Shown piece by piece: positions 45,792-57,745 of a stretch of DNA of 64,000 nt. The first letter of the stretch is position 1; every line of letters starts with the position of its first letter. Location: assembly GCA_016744115.1 (NCBI GenBank), contig JADGEZ010000002.1, positions 72,121 through 136,120 of the forward strand, written 5' to 3'. The translations under genes were made by a program, and so were the position numbers. The stretch is from Sulfurimonas sp. GTDB lineage: Bacteria > Campylobacterota > Campylobacteria > Campylobacterales > Sulfurimonadaceae. The notes under the pieces were generated by a model. The model did not search any database, had not been told where the DNA came from, and saw only the letters and a list, made by a program, of their open reading frames with translations.

Positions 45792-46397
45792 CTAAAGCTC
45801 CTGCGTCTTAAATTCACTATAGCCCTCATAGTAGTAGCTTATGTCTATACCTTTGATAAATAATGCTCTATCATCTATCTTATTTGTTAGTGCCTCTTTA
45901 AGTAAAAACTTTATTTCTATATCTTTAACTACACTTCGTTGCATTGCTGATAAATAATCATCCTTATCTACCATGTTCCAGTCTATGACTTGTCTAATCT
46001 CTTTTTTGAGTATCAAATCTAACCATATACGAGTAGCTCTACCATTTCCCTCTCTAAAGGGATGAGCTATATTCATCTCTACATATTTTTGGATAATCTC
46101 ATCAAAATTGCTTTGTGCCATTGTGTCTATATGCTCTAAGGATTGTTTTAGATACATTAAAGGGGCAAATCTAAAGTCACCTTTAGAGATATTTACCTCT
46201 CTTGTTTTACCTGCAAAATCATATATAGCATCAAATAAATAAGAGTGTATAAAACAAAGTCCAGAAAATTTACCAATTTGTACTTTTTTTATATCATTAG
46301 AGTCAAAAAGCTGTTTGGCTTTTTGTTTACTCATCTTCTCTTCTGTGCTTGCTAGTTCTATTTGATGAGTGATATGGAGTTTATTTTTTAATAGCAC
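45792..46397 (-). CDS. Fic-domain protein adenylyltransferase, autoinhibited class
   Basis: 201 residues. The active site HPFREGNGRATR (~residues 112-123) is the full Fic motif HPFx(D/E)GNGR, so it should transfer AMP from ATP to a target hydroxyl. The C terminus carries S187-YYY-E191-G192, matching the inhibitory motif (S/T)xxxE(G/N) of class III Fic proteins such as NmFic. There it blocks the ATP site until released, and a nearby Tyr is auto-modified. It starts with GTG three bases after the hsdM stop codon and ends just before hsdS, inside the RM operon. The target is unknown. Confidence 0.92.
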   Translation of the reverse strand: MLLKNKLHITHQIELASTEEKMSKQKAKQLFDSNDIKKVQIGKFSGLCFIHSYLFDAIYDFAGKTREVNISKGDFRFAPLMYLKQSLEHIDTMAQSNFDEIIQKYVEMNIAHPFREGNGRATRIWLDLILKKEIRQVIDWNMVDKDDYLSAMQRSVVKDIEIKFLLKEALTNKIDDRALFIKGIDISYYYEGYSEFKTQEL

Positions 46398-46400
46398 TAT

Positions 46401-47954
46401 CTAACCCTCTATCTCTGTAACTATTTCATCTATATCTAAACGCAATTTATCTATCTTTTTTACAGTAGTTTTAATCTGCTTATTTAACTCTTTTATATCT
46501 ATGATTTCCCTTGTGTCTTTAGCCTCAACATAAGAACTCACTGAAAGGTTGTAGTCATTTTCAACTATTTTTTCATAATTTACAGACTTTACAAGATGCT
46601 CTATATTGTTTTTTTTATCAAAAAGTTCCATGATTTGATCTATGTGATTATTTTTACCATGAGATGTAAGTGTATTGTTGTTAGTCTCTTTTTTAAATAA
46701 TCCACTTGCATCTATAAATTGTGTTTTCATATCTGTTTTATGTTTTGAAAGCACTAAGATATTTACAGCTATGGAAGTACCAAAAAATAGATTTGGAGCA
46801 AGAGAGATGATAGTTTCTATATAGTTACTATCTATTAAATATTTTCTTATTTTTTGCTCCGCACCACCCCTGTAAAAAATACCAGGAAAACAAACAATAG
46901 CAGCACGACCCTTACTTGATAGATAATTTAAGCAATGCAATATAAAAGCAAAATCTGCCTTTGATTTTGGGGCTAATATACCTGCAGGTGCAAACCTATC
47001 ATCATTAATAAGAGTTGGGTCATCGCTCCCTATCCATTTTACTGAATATGGTGGGTTTGATACGATAGCATCAAAAGGTTTTTCATCCCCAAAGTGTGGC
47101 TTTCTCAATGTATCTCCAAGGGCAATATTAAATTTATCATAGTTGATATTATGTAAAAACATATTCATTCTAGCAAGGTTAAAAGTAGTATGATTTAACT
47201 CTTGTCCGAAAAAACCTTCTTCTATAATATGCTCATCAAATTGTTTTTTTGCTTGAAGTAAAAGTGAACCAGAACCTGCTGCTGGGTCGTAAATCTTATT
47301 TATCGTTGTTTGCTTATGTATAGCTAATTTTGCGATAAGCTTAGAAACACTTTGAGGGGTAAAAAACTCACCACCTGATTTACCTGCATTTGCCGCATAA
47401 TTTGAGATAAGAAACTCATAAGCATCTCCAAATAGGTCGATGTGATTTTCCTCAAACTCTCCAAAATTTAATTCATCTACACCTTTTAATACAGCACATA
47501 AGCGATAATTTTTATCTGTTACCGTATTTCCTAAACGATTACTTGTAGTGTCAAAATCAGCGAATAAACCTTTTATATCAGCTTCGGAGGGATAGCCAAT
47601 TGCTGAGGCTTCAATATTTGAAAATATTTTGGCTAAGTCGGTATTTAAATCAGAATTATTATGGGCATCTTTAACAATATTTACAAATAACTCACTTGGA
47701 TATATAAAATATCCTTTTGTTTTAATGGCATCAGCTTTAATCTCATCAGTTATAACACTATCAAGAAGTTGAGCATATTGAACACTTTGATCACCTGCTT
47801 CAATAAAGTTAATAAAGTTTTCACTAATAAAACGATAAAACAATGTACCTAGTACATACTGTTTAAAATCCCAACCATCAACAGAACCTCGAACACTATT
47901 TGCTATTTGCCATATTTTGCGTTGTAATTCTGCTCTTTGTTGCTTGCTTGTCAT
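46401..47954 (-). CDS. hsdM: Type I RM adenine methyltransferase subunit HsdM
   Basis: 517 residues. An N-terminal helical domain ([28 protein letters not shown]) is followed by the SAM-binding motif [13 protein letters not shown] (~residue 225) and catalytic motif [10 protein letters not shown] (~residue 290). The C-terminal helix docks on HsdS. It methylates N6 of adenine in both halves of the HsdS-defined site. It is the first gene of the island, transcribed from a promoter in the 170-base gap before it. The N terminus closely resembles EcoR124-type (family IC) methylases, consistent with the TAEL repeats in HsdS. Confidence 0.95.
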   Translation of the reverse strand: MTSKQQRAELQRKIWQIANSVRGSVDGWDFKQYVLGTLFYRFISENFINFIEAGDQSVQYAQLLDSVITDEIKADAIKTKGYFIYPSELFVNIVKDAHNNSDLNTDLAKIFSNIEASAIGYPSEADIKGLFADFDTTSNRLGNTVTDKNYRLCAVLKGVDELNFGEFEENHIDLFGDAYEFLISNYAANAGKSGGEFFTPQSVSKLIAKLAIHKQTTINKIYDPAAGSGSLLLQAKKQFDEHIIEEGFFGQELNHTTFNLARMNMFLHNINYDKFNIALGDTLRKPHFGDEKPFDAIVSNPPYSVKWIGSDDPTLINDDRFAPAGILAPKSKADFAFILHCLNYLSSKGRAAIVCFPGIFYRGGAEQKIRKYLIDSNYIETIISLAPNLFFGTSIAVNILVLSKHKTDMKTQFIDASGLFKKETNNNTLTSHGKNNHIDQIMELFDKKNNIEHLVKSVNYEKIVENDYNLSVSSYVEAKDTREIIDIKELNKQIKTTVKKIDKLRLDIDEIVTEIEG

Positions 47955-48011
47955 TATAAAATTCCTATCTAATCAGTATTTTATTATAGCTAATTTATAT
48001 GCAATTATGGA

Positions 48012-48040
48012 CTAGATTCCCAGTCAAGCTGAGAATGACA
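48012..48040 (+). repeat. Single arm of the palindromic repeat
   Basis: This 29-base stretch matches the complement of 41359-41387 at 24 of 29 positions, with shared ends CTAGATTC and AATGACA. The second arm is missing. It lies 58 bases upstream of hsdM, so the RM island is flanked by members of one repeat family. Confidence 0.65.
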
Positions 48041-48184
48041 TTAACTTTGATTTACCGTGGGCTTAATGAAAAATATTGTAAATCTAAAAACAAATAAACT
48101 TATAAAGTATTAAGCGCTTAAATGATATTTTTATCATCTAAAGAAAATATATTAAATCCCTCATTTTATGGGTTTTGGAGCAGT

Positions 48185-50116
48185 ATGTCAAATAGATTGA
48201 AAAAAGAAGATAGTCCATACTTACAACAGCATTGTGAAAATCCAGTTGATTGGTGGGCTTGGTGTGATGAAGCGTTTGCTAAGGCCAAAAAAGAAAACAA
48301 AGCGATTTTTATAAGCATAGGTTACAGTTCTTGTCATTGGTGTCATGTGATGGAAGAGAATGTATTTGAAAATCAAGAATGTGCAGATATTTTAAATAAA
48401 GATTTTATATGTATAAAGGTTGATCGTGAAGAGCGTCCTGATATAGACAAACACTATCAAGAAGTGTATCAGTTACTTAACAATCGTGCTGGTGGTTGGC
48501 CTACATCTATCTTTTGTACACCTGAAAATAAAGCATTTTTAGCAAGAACCTATATACCCGCAGAATCAAATACACAGAGTATAGAGGGGATGGGTTTTAA
48601 AGATTTAAGCATACTTATAGCTTCAAAGATTGCTCAAAATGATAAACAACTTTTTGATAATGCTAATGAAGTAGAGACTTTTTTAGCAAAAATTTCACAT
48701 CCAAAAGAAGCTACAATTTTAAAAGAAGATTTTGTAAAAAACTTTATGCTTCAAGTAAAAAACAACTTTGACACAAAAGATGGTGGCTTTTCTGTTGCCC
48801 CAAAATTTCCACATGCAAGTACCTTAAATACTTTGATGCTCATAGATAGACTTTATGATGATAAAGCAGCAAAATCTATAGTGCTAACTACCCTAGATTC
48901 TATGAAAAAAGGGGGAATTTATGATCTTGTTGATGGAGGCTTTTGTCGTTATTCAACTGATGATACATGGACTGTACCTCATTTTGAAAAGATGCTTTAT
49001 GATAATGCACTTTTATGTGAAGTATATACGAATGCTTATTTGACATATAAAGATGAAGATTATTTAAGCATTGCTAAAGAGTGTGCTGATTTTTGGTTTA
49101 ACTTTATGAGTGAAGATGATCTTTTTTATAGTGCTTGTGATGCAGATAGTGAGGGTGAGGAGGGGACTTACTTTGTTTATACTTATGATGAGGTATATAA
49201 AGTCTTAAAAGATAATGCTTATGAAGATATAGACAAGATGCTCAAAGAGATGAGTATTACAAAAGAGGGAAATTTTGAGGGTAAAAATATTATTCGATTT
49301 GAAAATGAAAAACCTCAATACTTTACAAAAGTAAAAATGCTCCTACAAGATTTACGAAAAACAAGGCAGTACCCATTTTGTGATAAAAAAATCCAAGCAT
49401 CATGGTCTGCCATGATGATAAAATCACTTTTTACACTAGGACAGATTGATACTAAATATACTGCACACGCCTTAAAAAGCCTTGTAGCCTTAATGCAAAC
49501 GCTTTATATAGATGGGGACTTGTATCATACCTGCCTTATCCATAAAAAACCAAAAGTAAAAGCATTTTTAGAAGACTACGCTTATTTAGCACAGGCTTTA
49601 ATATCAGCATATAAATTTACTCAAGATGAGATGTTTCTCATTGATGCACAAAGATTTGCAAACTCTGCCTTAGAGAAATTTTATAAAAATGGCGTTTGGA
49701 ATTTTAGTAAGGGAGAATTTCTTATAAAATCTGAAATATATGATAACACTTATGTGAGTGAAGTAAGCATTGTCATAGATGTATTGTTTTCACTCGGAAC
49801 GCTTTTAGAAGATGAAAAATATACCCACTTTGCTTTTAAGACCTTGGAATACAACTCTTATCAACTTAGCAGGAAACCAGTACATTCGCCGTACATGTTA
49901 AGTCAAACACTTAGATACCTCAAAGGGGATAGAGTTCTCAAAGCAGGTTTAGCTAAGTTTAAAGACAATGCTTTAAGTTTAGCAAAATTAAATTATCCAT
50001 TTATCCACTTTAAATCTTGTGAAGAAGATGGCTTTATGCTTTGTGGTGAAAAAAATTGTTTTGCTCATACAGATGATATAGATACTCTTGATAACTTAAT
50101 CGCAAACTCTTTTTAA
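48185..50116 (+). CDS. Thioredoxin-domain protein of the DUF255/YyaL (SPATA20-like) family
   Basis: About 643 residues. The N-terminal thioredoxin-like domain has [14 protein letters not shown] (CxxC) near residue 50 and [18 protein letters not shown]. The C-terminal ~450 residues form an (alpha/alpha)6-barrel-like domain with [15 protein letters not shown] and the substrate-cleft histidines typical of the family ([16 protein letters not shown]). Function is poorly known, with proposed roles in redox or glycan metabolism. I chose ATG 48185 because GGAG lies four bases before it and the family starts with [14 protein letters not shown]; an in-frame ATG at 48122 adds 21 unsupported residues. 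Confidence 0.88.
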   Translation: MSNRLKKEDSPYLQQHCENPVDWWAWCDEAFAKAKKENKAIFISIGYSSCHWCHVMEENVFENQECADILNKDFICIKVDREERPDIDKHYQEVYQLLNNRAGGWPTSIFCTPENKAFLARTYIPAESNTQSIEGMGFKDLSILIASKIAQNDKQLFDNANEVETFLAKISHPKEATILKEDFVKNFMLQVKNNFDTKDGGFSVAPKFPHASTLNTLMLIDRLYDDKAAKSIVLTTLDSMKKGGIYDLVDGGFCRYSTDDTWTVPHFEKMLYDNALLCEVYTNAYLTYKDEDYLSIAKECADFWFNFMSEDDLFYSACDADSEGEEGTYFVYTYDEVYKVLKDNAYEDIDKMLKEMSITKEGNFEGKNIIRFENEKPQYFTKVKMLLQDLRKTRQYPFCDKKIQASWSAMMIKSLFTLGQIDTKYTAHALKSLVALMQTLYIDGDLYHTCLIHKKPKVKAFLEDYAYLAQALISAYKFTQDEMFLIDAQRFANSALEKFYKNGVWNFSKGEFLIKSEIYDNTYVSEVSIVIDVLFSLGTLLEDEKYTHFAFKTLEYNSYQLSRKPVHSPYMLSQTLRYLKGDRVLKAGLAKFKDNALSLAKLNYPFIHFKSCEEDGFMLCGEKNCFAHTDDIDTLDNLIANSF

Positions 50117-50128
50117 TCTTTTTTGGTT

Positions 50129-50134
50129 TATAAT
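50129..50134 (+). promoter_or_regulatory. Probable -10 box for ppk2
   Basis: TATAAT lies 26 bases before the ATG at 50160. No strong -35 is visible. It suggests that ppk2 is still transcribed despite its out-of-frame start. Confidence 0.35.
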
Positions 50135-50159
50135 ACTAATCTTAAAACGAAGGTGATTC

Positions 50160-50977
50160 ATGGCTAAAAAAAAAATAGTATTGCAGTTTGGATAAAAGAA
50201 GAGACCATAGAGTATGAAGCAGAATTAAAAAGACTTCAGATCGAACTTTTAAAAATGCAAAACTATGTTAAAGAAACTGGCAAAAAAGTTTTGATGATTT
50301 TTGAGGGTCGTGATGCTGCTGGAAAAGGTGGCACGATAAAAAGAATTACAGAACATCTCAATCCTCGTGGGGCGAGAGTAGTTGCTCTTAATAAACCAGA
50401 CGATAGAGAAAGAACGCAATGGTATTTTCAAAGATATGTACAACATCTTCCATCAGTAGGAGAAATAGTTCTTTTTGACAGATCTTGGTATAACCGTGGT
50501 GGTGTTGAGCCTGTTATGGGGTTTTGTACTCAAGAAGAACATAAAGAATTTTTACATGAAGTTCCAGAGTTTGAAAAGATGTTAGTAAATTCAGATATTA
50601 TGCTTTTTAAATTTTATTTTTCTGTATCTAAGGATGAACAAGGCAAGCGTTTTAATGAGAGAAGACAAGACCCACTCAAGCAATATAAACTCTCACCAGT
50701 AGATGAGTTATCTCAAGAATTATGGGATAAATATACCATAGCAAAATACTCTATGCTCTTAGCCTCACATACAGATCATGCTCCATGGACAGTAATCCGT
50801 TCAGATAATAAGAAAAAAGCACGGATAAACACAATAAAACATATTTTGTCAAATATAGATTATTCTGATAAAATAAAAGAAAAGAAACTCAAAGTAGATA
50901 AAAGTGTTCTAATCTTAGCAAGTGATGAGATAAGAATTATGGAAACAGAGATGACTTTAAAGAAAAATTTAAAATAA
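50160..50977 (+). CDS. ppk2: Polyphosphate kinase 2 family protein, frame broken at an A10 tract
   Basis: The main frame codes for a PPK2 with Walker A FEGRDAAGKGG, Walker B LFDRSWYNRGG and the lid RRQDPLKQYKLSP; PPK2 makes (d)NTPs from polyphosphate or the reverse. The natural start appears to be the ATG at 50160 (AAGGTG upstream), reading MAKKK. The ten A at 50166-50175 put it out of frame and the reading stops at GGATAA. With 11 A it would continue NSIAVWIKEETIEYEAELKR into the main frame. The first other start in frame (50255) lacks a ribosome site and drops ~26 residues. Slippage, phase variation or a sequence error would all fit. Confidence 0.85.
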
Positions 50978-50988
50978 GGAGACAATAG

Positions 50989-51096
50989 ATGAAAGCAATA
51001 ATTTTAATAGTTTTAATCCTTGCGGCAACGATATTTACAGCATGTGAACGCAATGATTATCAACATCCAGGGTATAGAAGCGGTCAGAATAAATAG
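50989..51096 (+). CDS. Small lipoprotein, 35 residues
   Basis: A short reading frame with AAGGAG eight bases upstream of its ATG. Residues 1-17 are a signal peptide (MKAIILIVLILAATIFTAC) with a lipobox-like FTAC, and the mature peptide of 17 residues is polar (ERNDYQHPGYRSGQNK). It lies 11 bases after the ppk2 stop codon and is probably co-transcribed. The strong ribosome site and signal sequence argue that it is real. No function is known. Confidence 0.6.
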   Translation: MKAIILIVLILAATIFTACERNDYQHPGYRSGQNK

Positions 51097-51150
51097 ACAT
51101 TTAGATATAATCCATATCTAAATTATATATAAATATTCAAAAGGTAAAAA

Positions 51151-51852
51151 ATGTTAAAAAATATTGGTAAATTTATGTTTATGATAGAATTAGGGTATAA
51201 ATATATAGGTATTTTTAAAAAAACATTTTTCCACCCCTCAATCACTCTACAACCAGCTTATAAACAACTTTCACAAGATAGACAGGCTTATTCTAATGCT
51301 GTTTTGGAGTTTTTAAATATAGAAGTTATAGTAAAAGGTGAAATCCCATCAAGAGATAAAATACTGTATGCGATAAATCATCGCTCTTTACTCGATATAC
51401 TTGTAATGGAAAATATTTTCGAAAAACATGATAAAAGTGGTGCTTGGATAGCAAAACAAGATCTTTTTGATTCTCCTATCTATGGTAAGTTTTTTCAGTA
51501 TAGTGGTTGCATGAGTGTTGATTTAAACAATGGCAAAGGGATGTTAAAATTTTTTAGGTCAATGAAAAAAACCTTAGCAAAAGTAGATGATTTTAATATC
51601 TATATATTTCCAGAGGGTGAAAGAAACAAAGACAAATGTGTCAAAGAGTTTCAAAGTGGAGCTCAAAAAATAGCTAAGGCAAACAACTTAGATATTGTTC
51701 CTGTCTTTATTAACGATACCTTAGAGAGTGTATTTCAAGAAGCACCTTTTAAAGAAAAAAGAAAAGTACTTGTATATATTGGCGATATTATACAAGAGGG
51801 TGATTTAGCAGATAATTATAAAAAATTAACCGTAAGTGCAGGTGCTTGTTAA
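51151..51852 (+). CDS. plsC: 1-acyl-sn-glycerol-3-phosphate acyltransferase
   Basis: 233 residues. The acyltransferase motif I NHRSLLD (NHx4D, near residue 83) and motif III FPEGERNKDK (~150) are present, with the motif II region GKFFQYSGCMSVD between them. It acylates lysophosphatidic acid to phosphatidic acid at the inner membrane. The N-terminal ~20 hydrophobic residues may associate with the membrane. Its stop codon overlaps the pdxJ start (TAATG), so the two are translationally coupled. Confidence 0.86.
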   Translation: MLKNIGKFMFMIELGYKYIGIFKKTFFHPSITLQPAYKQLSQDRQAYSNAVLEFLNIEVIVKGEIPSRDKILYAINHRSLLDILVMENIFEKHDKSGAWIAKQDLFDSPIYGKFFQYSGCMSVDLNNGKGMLKFFRSMKKTLAKVDDFNIYIFPEGERNKDKCVKEFQSGAQKIAKANNLDIVPVFINDTLESVFQEAPFKEKRKVLVYIGDIIQEGDLADNYKKLTVSAGAC

Positions 51853-52630
51853 TGCGACTTGGTGTAAATATAGACCATGTAGCAGTCTTGAGAGAAGCTC
51901 GACGAGTAAATGATCCAGATATTTTAGATGCTTTATACGTAGCGTGTGCAAATGGGGCAGATCAGATAACAATTCATCTGCGTGAAGATAGACGACATAT
52001 ACAAGATATAGATGTAAAAAACATAATATTACACTCAAAAGTCCCTGTAAATTTAGAATGTAGCATAAATAGAGATATTTTAAACATCGTAGCAGATACT
52101 GCTCCCCATCGGGCAACACTTGTTCCTGAAAAAAGGCAAGAGGTTACTACCGAGGGTGGACTTGATGTTTTTACAAGTGAAGAAGAAGTGCGTTATGCTA
52201 TAGAGTTGCTTCATGATTCTATCATCCCAGTTTCTTTATTTGTAGACCCTAGTATAAAAACTATGGAAAAATCAAAAGAACTAGGTGCAGAGATGGTAGA
52301 ACTCCATACGGGAACTTTTGCAAATCTTTTCGCTATGCTAAACTCAAATCTCCCCCACACAAAGCACTCTGTAAAGGAGTATGAATTACCGAGATATGAG
52401 CTAAGTGATAGACTTGAAGCCTCACTTGAGGCTATCAAAGTATCAGCAGTTCACGCTCATTCTATTGGACTTGAAGTTGCCGCTGGACATGGGCTAAACT
52501 ATCATAATGTTCACGAGATGATGAAGATTCAAGAGATAGTAGAGTTAAATATAGGTCAGAGTATTATCGCAAAAAGTGTATTTTCTGGTTTAGCTGAGGC
52601 TGTTAAAGAGATGAGATCATTAACGATAAG

Positions 52631-52634
<4 letters not shown>
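51852..52634 (+). CDS. pdxJ: Pyridoxine 5'-phosphate synthase
   Basis: 260-residue TIM-barrel enzyme that condenses 3-amino-1-hydroxyacetone phosphate with deoxyxylulose 5-phosphate to PNP. Diagnostic are the start MRLGVNIDHVAVLREARR, DQITIHLREDRRHIQD, NLECSINRDIL and the C-terminal AGHGLNYHNV and NIGQSIIAKSVF. The ATG at 51852 overlaps the plsC stop codon (TAATG). It is followed at once by pdxA, the enzyme that supplies its amino-ketone substrate. Confidence 0.96.
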
Positions 52635-54696
<2,062 letters not shown>

Positions 54697-54754
54697 TTAT
54701 AACATTCTAAGCACCATTAGAGTAAAATACTTCAAAATATTAAAAGGTGTATTG

Positions 54755-55321
54755 ATGGCAACTATCGGTATGAGTGATATCAAAAAAAATGTTCGTTTAA
54801 TTGTAGGTGAAGTTCCTTATAAAATTGTAGAATTTCAACATGTAAAACCAGGAAAAGGTGCAGCATTTGTTCGTATGAAAATGAAAAGTTTTTTAAATGG
54901 AAGAACAGTTGAGAAAACTGTTCACGCTGGGGATAAGTTTGAAGTGCCTATCATAGATTTTAAAACTATGCAGTATCTTTATGATGATGGTGAGATGTAT
55001 CAGTTTATGGATAACGAAACTTATGATCAACTAGGTCTTACTTATGAGCAGTGTGATGAAGCGGCTAAATGGTTAAAAGATGGAACAAATGTTGATATGA
55101 TTTTTTTTAAAGATAAGGCTATATCTGTTTCTGCACCTGAGGTTATGGAACTTCTTATTACTCAAACACCACCAAACTTCAAAGGGGATACTTCAAGTGG
55201 AAGTAAAAAACCTGCAACTCTTGAAACGGGTGCTGTTGTGCAAATCCCTTACCATGTTCTTGAGGGCGATACTATCAAAGTAAATACTGTAGATTGTGAA
55301 TTTTTAGGAAAAGTTAAATAA
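54755..55321 (+). CDS. efp: Elongation factor P
   Basis: 188 residues in three beta-barrel domains, matching MATIGMSDIKKNVRLIVGEV, then HVKPGKGAAFVRMKMKSFLNG, where the Lys in PGKGA is the position modified in other bacteria. It relieves ribosome stalling at polyproline. I start at ATG 54755 (AAAGG nearby) because the family starts there; an in-frame ATG at 54665 overlaps the tgt start and adds 30 unlikely residues. No EpmA, EpmB or EarP gene is in the window. Confidence 0.96.
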   Translation: MATIGMSDIKKNVRLIVGEVPYKIVEFQHVKPGKGAAFVRMKMKSFLNGRTVEKTVHAGDKFEVPIIDFKTMQYLYDDGEMYQFMDNETYDQLGLTYEQCDEAAKWLKDGTNVDMIFFKDKAISVSAPEVMELLITQTPPNFKGDTSSGSKKPATLETGAVVQIPYHVLEGDTIKVNTVDCEFLGKVK

Positions 55322-55340
55322 TAAATTTAAAAGAAAATAG

Positions 55341-56144
55341 ATGCAAATAGTTACAAAATTATTACTAAGTTTAGGTGTAGAGGACAAGGCAGAGATAAGT
55401 GAATCTCAACTTATTTTACTCGGACTTGAAGCTGATGATAAATCTCAGTACAAAGCGTTATCTTTAGGAAAACAACTCTCCGATGCAAGAGCAGAGTTGT
55501 TTGTCTTACTCCGTGGCGTAGCTGATAAAGATATACAAGATAAAATCATTTCCAACTACAAAGATTTACAAAAATTTAGAAAAGAAGATACTCCTAAAAA
55601 AGAGGAGCAAATACCTAAGCCACAAGATGGAGATATAACTATATATTGTGATGGTGGCTGTACTCCAAATCCTGGCAAAGCTGGTTCAGGTGTGGCTATC
55701 TACAAAAATAACAAGTTATCAGAACTTTGGTATGGGTTGTATGAAGAGATGGGGACAAATAACACAGCAGAACTCGGAGCATTGTATGAATCTTTACTCT
55801 TAGCTCAAAAAGAGATAAAAACTAGCAAAAAAGTTGAGATAAAATGTGACTCAATGTACTCCATAAATTGCATACGAACATGGGCTATTTCATGGGAAAA
55901 AAAAGGCTGGACGAAAAAGGGTGGAGAGATTAAAAATCTTGATATTATAAAACTCGCATACGCCCTGTACCAAAAAATAAAAAAAGATATTACACTCTCT
56001 CATATAAAAGCACATGCTGGTTTTGAGGGAAATGAATTAGCCGATAGAATGACCATCTACGCAATACAAGAAAAAAATAAATCTTTTGTACAATATTCTA
56101 AAAATATAGACATAGCAGAAATTTTAAATATGAGAGTTTCTTAA
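55341..56144 (+). CDS. rnhA: Ribonuclease HI with an N-terminal extension
   Basis: 267 residues. The RNase H domain spans ~98-245 with all four acidic residues: YCDGGCTPNPG, NNTAELGALYES, IKCDSMYSI and the final Asp in GNELADRM, with the HAGFEGN loop. It degrades RNA in RNA-DNA hybrids. The first ~95 residues are helical and charged (LLLSLGVEDKAEISESQLIL onward) and do not resemble the hybrid-binding domain of eukaryotic RNase H1. E. coli RnhA is ~155 residues. It follows efp by 20 bases and may be co-transcribed. Confidence 0.92.
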   Translation: MQIVTKLLLSLGVEDKAEISESQLILLGLEADDKSQYKALSLGKQLSDARAELFVLLRGVADKDIQDKIISNYKDLQKFRKEDTPKKEEQIPKPQDGDITIYCDGGCTPNPGKAGSGVAIYKNNKLSELWYGLYEEMGTNNTAELGALYESLLLAQKEIKTSKKVEIKCDSMYSINCIRTWAISWEKKGWTKKGGEIKNLDIIKLAYALYQKIKKDITLSHIKAHAGFEGNELADRMTIYAIQEKNKSFVQYSKNIDIAEILNMRVS

Positions 56145-56147
56145 AAT

Positions 56148-56762
56148 ATGCAAGAAGAATACAATAAAGCTAGTGCATGGTTTAACGACCTTTATAAAAA
56201 AAATAAAAATACACAAGAAAATATTCCATGGGCTAGGCTAACTACTAATCCTTTACTAGAAAATTACTTACTCACAAGCGAAGAACATAAGGGAAAAGCA
56301 TTAGTAATTGGTTGTGGTTTAGGGGATGATGCTATCGCTCTTGAAAAAGCAGGCTTTGATGTTATAGCCATTGATGTTTCTCAAGCTGCTCTAGATTTAG
56401 CAAGAGAGAGATTTCCACAGAGTAAAGTAGAGTTTATTAAACAAGATATATTTGATATGCCTAAGATGTACTATGAATATTTTGACTTTGTTTTTGAGTC
56501 TTCGACTATACAGTCACTTCCTATAGAGTTTCGAGAGAGGATGATAAAAGCTATAGCAAATTGTGTAGCAAAAAATGCACACTTGCTTCTTATCGCATAT
56601 AAAAAAGAAAATAAATTTACAGGTCCACCATGGCCTCTTACGATTGATGAGGTTAATTTATTTCAAAAATATGGTTTAAAAGAACTCTCGCATAAACTTC
56701 GTAAAGAAGAATCAAAAATTTCAAATACTAGGTTTGAAGTACTCTATGTTAAGCCAATTTAA
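56148..56762 (+). CDS. Class I SAM-dependent methyltransferase
   Basis: 204 residues. The SAM site VIGCGLGDDAIALEKAG (near residue 60) is followed by VIAIDVSQAALDLARERFP and FDFVFESSTIQSLP. The N-terminal PWARLTTNPLLENYL pattern recalls TPMT/UbiE-like small-molecule methyltransferases. The substrate cannot be told. It begins three bases after the rnhA stop codon and overlaps mutY by 17 bases. Confidence 0.82.
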   Translation: MQEEYNKASAWFNDLYKKNKNTQENIPWARLTTNPLLENYLLTSEEHKGKALVIGCGLGDDAIALEKAGFDVIAIDVSQAALDLARERFPQSKVEFIKQDIFDMPKMYYEYFDFVFESSTIQSLPIEFRERMIKAIANCVAKNAHLLLIAYKKENKFTGPPWPLTIDEVNLFQKYGLKELSHKLRKEESKISNTRFEVLYVKPI

Positions 56763-57711
56763 AGTATCACAAAAAAAGCTTTTAGAGTGGTATAAAACTT
56801 ATGGACGCCATGATTTACCTTGGCGAAATACAGATAATATGTATCATATTTATTTGAGTGAAATTATGCTTCAACAAACTCAGGTAAATCGAGTGAGAGA
56901 AGAGTACTACCCTCAGTTTTTACAGAAATTTCCTTCACTCAAAGCTCTCTCGCAAGCTCCACAATCTGATGTCTTAGCTGCGTGGAGTGGTTTGGGTTAT
57001 TACTCAAGGGCAAGTAACCTTCATAAAACAGCAACGATTTGTATGGAGGGTTTGCCAAATACTCAAGAAGAACTTATAAAGCTTCCAGGCATTGGAAAAT
57101 ACACAGCAAGTGCCATTTGTAGTTTTGGACATAATCAAAATATAGCCGTAGTAGATACAAATATAGCAAGAGTATTAAAACGCTTTTTTGCACTTCTTAA
57201 TCCTACAGATAAGAAAATTTGGACTAATGCAAGAACATTTGTAAATGAAAAAGACCCAAGACACCATAACCTCGCTTTAATGGACTTAGGTTCGCTTATC
57301 TGTTTACCTAAAAGTCCAAAATGTGAACAGTGTCCATTAAAAGATGAATGTCAAGGTCAAAGTGAACCTGAAATTTACACAAAGACAAAGAAAAAAGAGT
57401 ATATTGCATTAGAACTTTTCTATGGTATTTATATTAAAAACAATCAAATTGCACTTGAAATCTCAAGAGAAAGAATGTACAAAGATATGCTGATACTTCC
57501 AAGAGTTGAACCTATAGAAGATGATTTTTTAGCTAATTTTAAACACTCTTATACAAAATACAGACTCAATGTTAAATTATATAAAATGGAAAAAGCTGAT
57601 GATGAAATGGTATGGATTGATTTAAATAAATTAGAAAAAGCACCCATCTCATCATTGACTAAAAAAGCGTTCAAGGCACTCTCACATCAAGAGAAATTTC
57701 AAAAATGCTAA
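56746..57711 (+). CDS. mutY: A/G-specific adenine DNA glycosylase
   Basis: 322 residues. It removes adenine opposite 8-oxoguanine. The catalytic Glu is in LSEIMLQQTQVNRV, the HhH motif in LPGIGKYTASAI, and the catalytic Asp in AVVDTNIARVLKR. The Fe-S ligands are C-x6-C-x2-C-x5-C in CLPKSPKCEQCPLKDEC. A reduced NUDIX-like C-terminal domain follows. I chose the ATG at 56746. Its last ~70 bases are partly duplicated at 58626-58695. Confidence 0.94.
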   Translation: MLSQFKVSQKKLLEWYKTYGRHDLPWRNTDNMYHIYLSEIMLQQTQVNRVREEYYPQFLQKFPSLKALSQAPQSDVLAAWSGLGYYSRASNLHKTATICMEGLPNTQEELIKLPGIGKYTASAICSFGHNQNIAVVDTNIARVLKRFFALLNPTDKKIWTNARTFVNEKDPRHHNLALMDLGSLICLPKSPKCEQCPLKDECQGQSEPEIYTKTKKKEYIALELFYGIYIKNNQIALEISRERMYKDMLILPRVEPIEDDFLANFKHSYTKYRLNVKLYKMEKADDEMVWIDLNKLEKAPISSLTKKAFKALSHQEKFQKC

Positions 57712-57745
57712 TAAATATGTTTGAATTGTAAAATGGGGATATACT

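Noticed and set aside
45792..45829. ATG at 45829 as the hsdS start
   Set aside because: It would overlap fic by 38 bases and adds an arginine-rich stretch unlike HsdS; the GTG at 45790 has a ribosome site.
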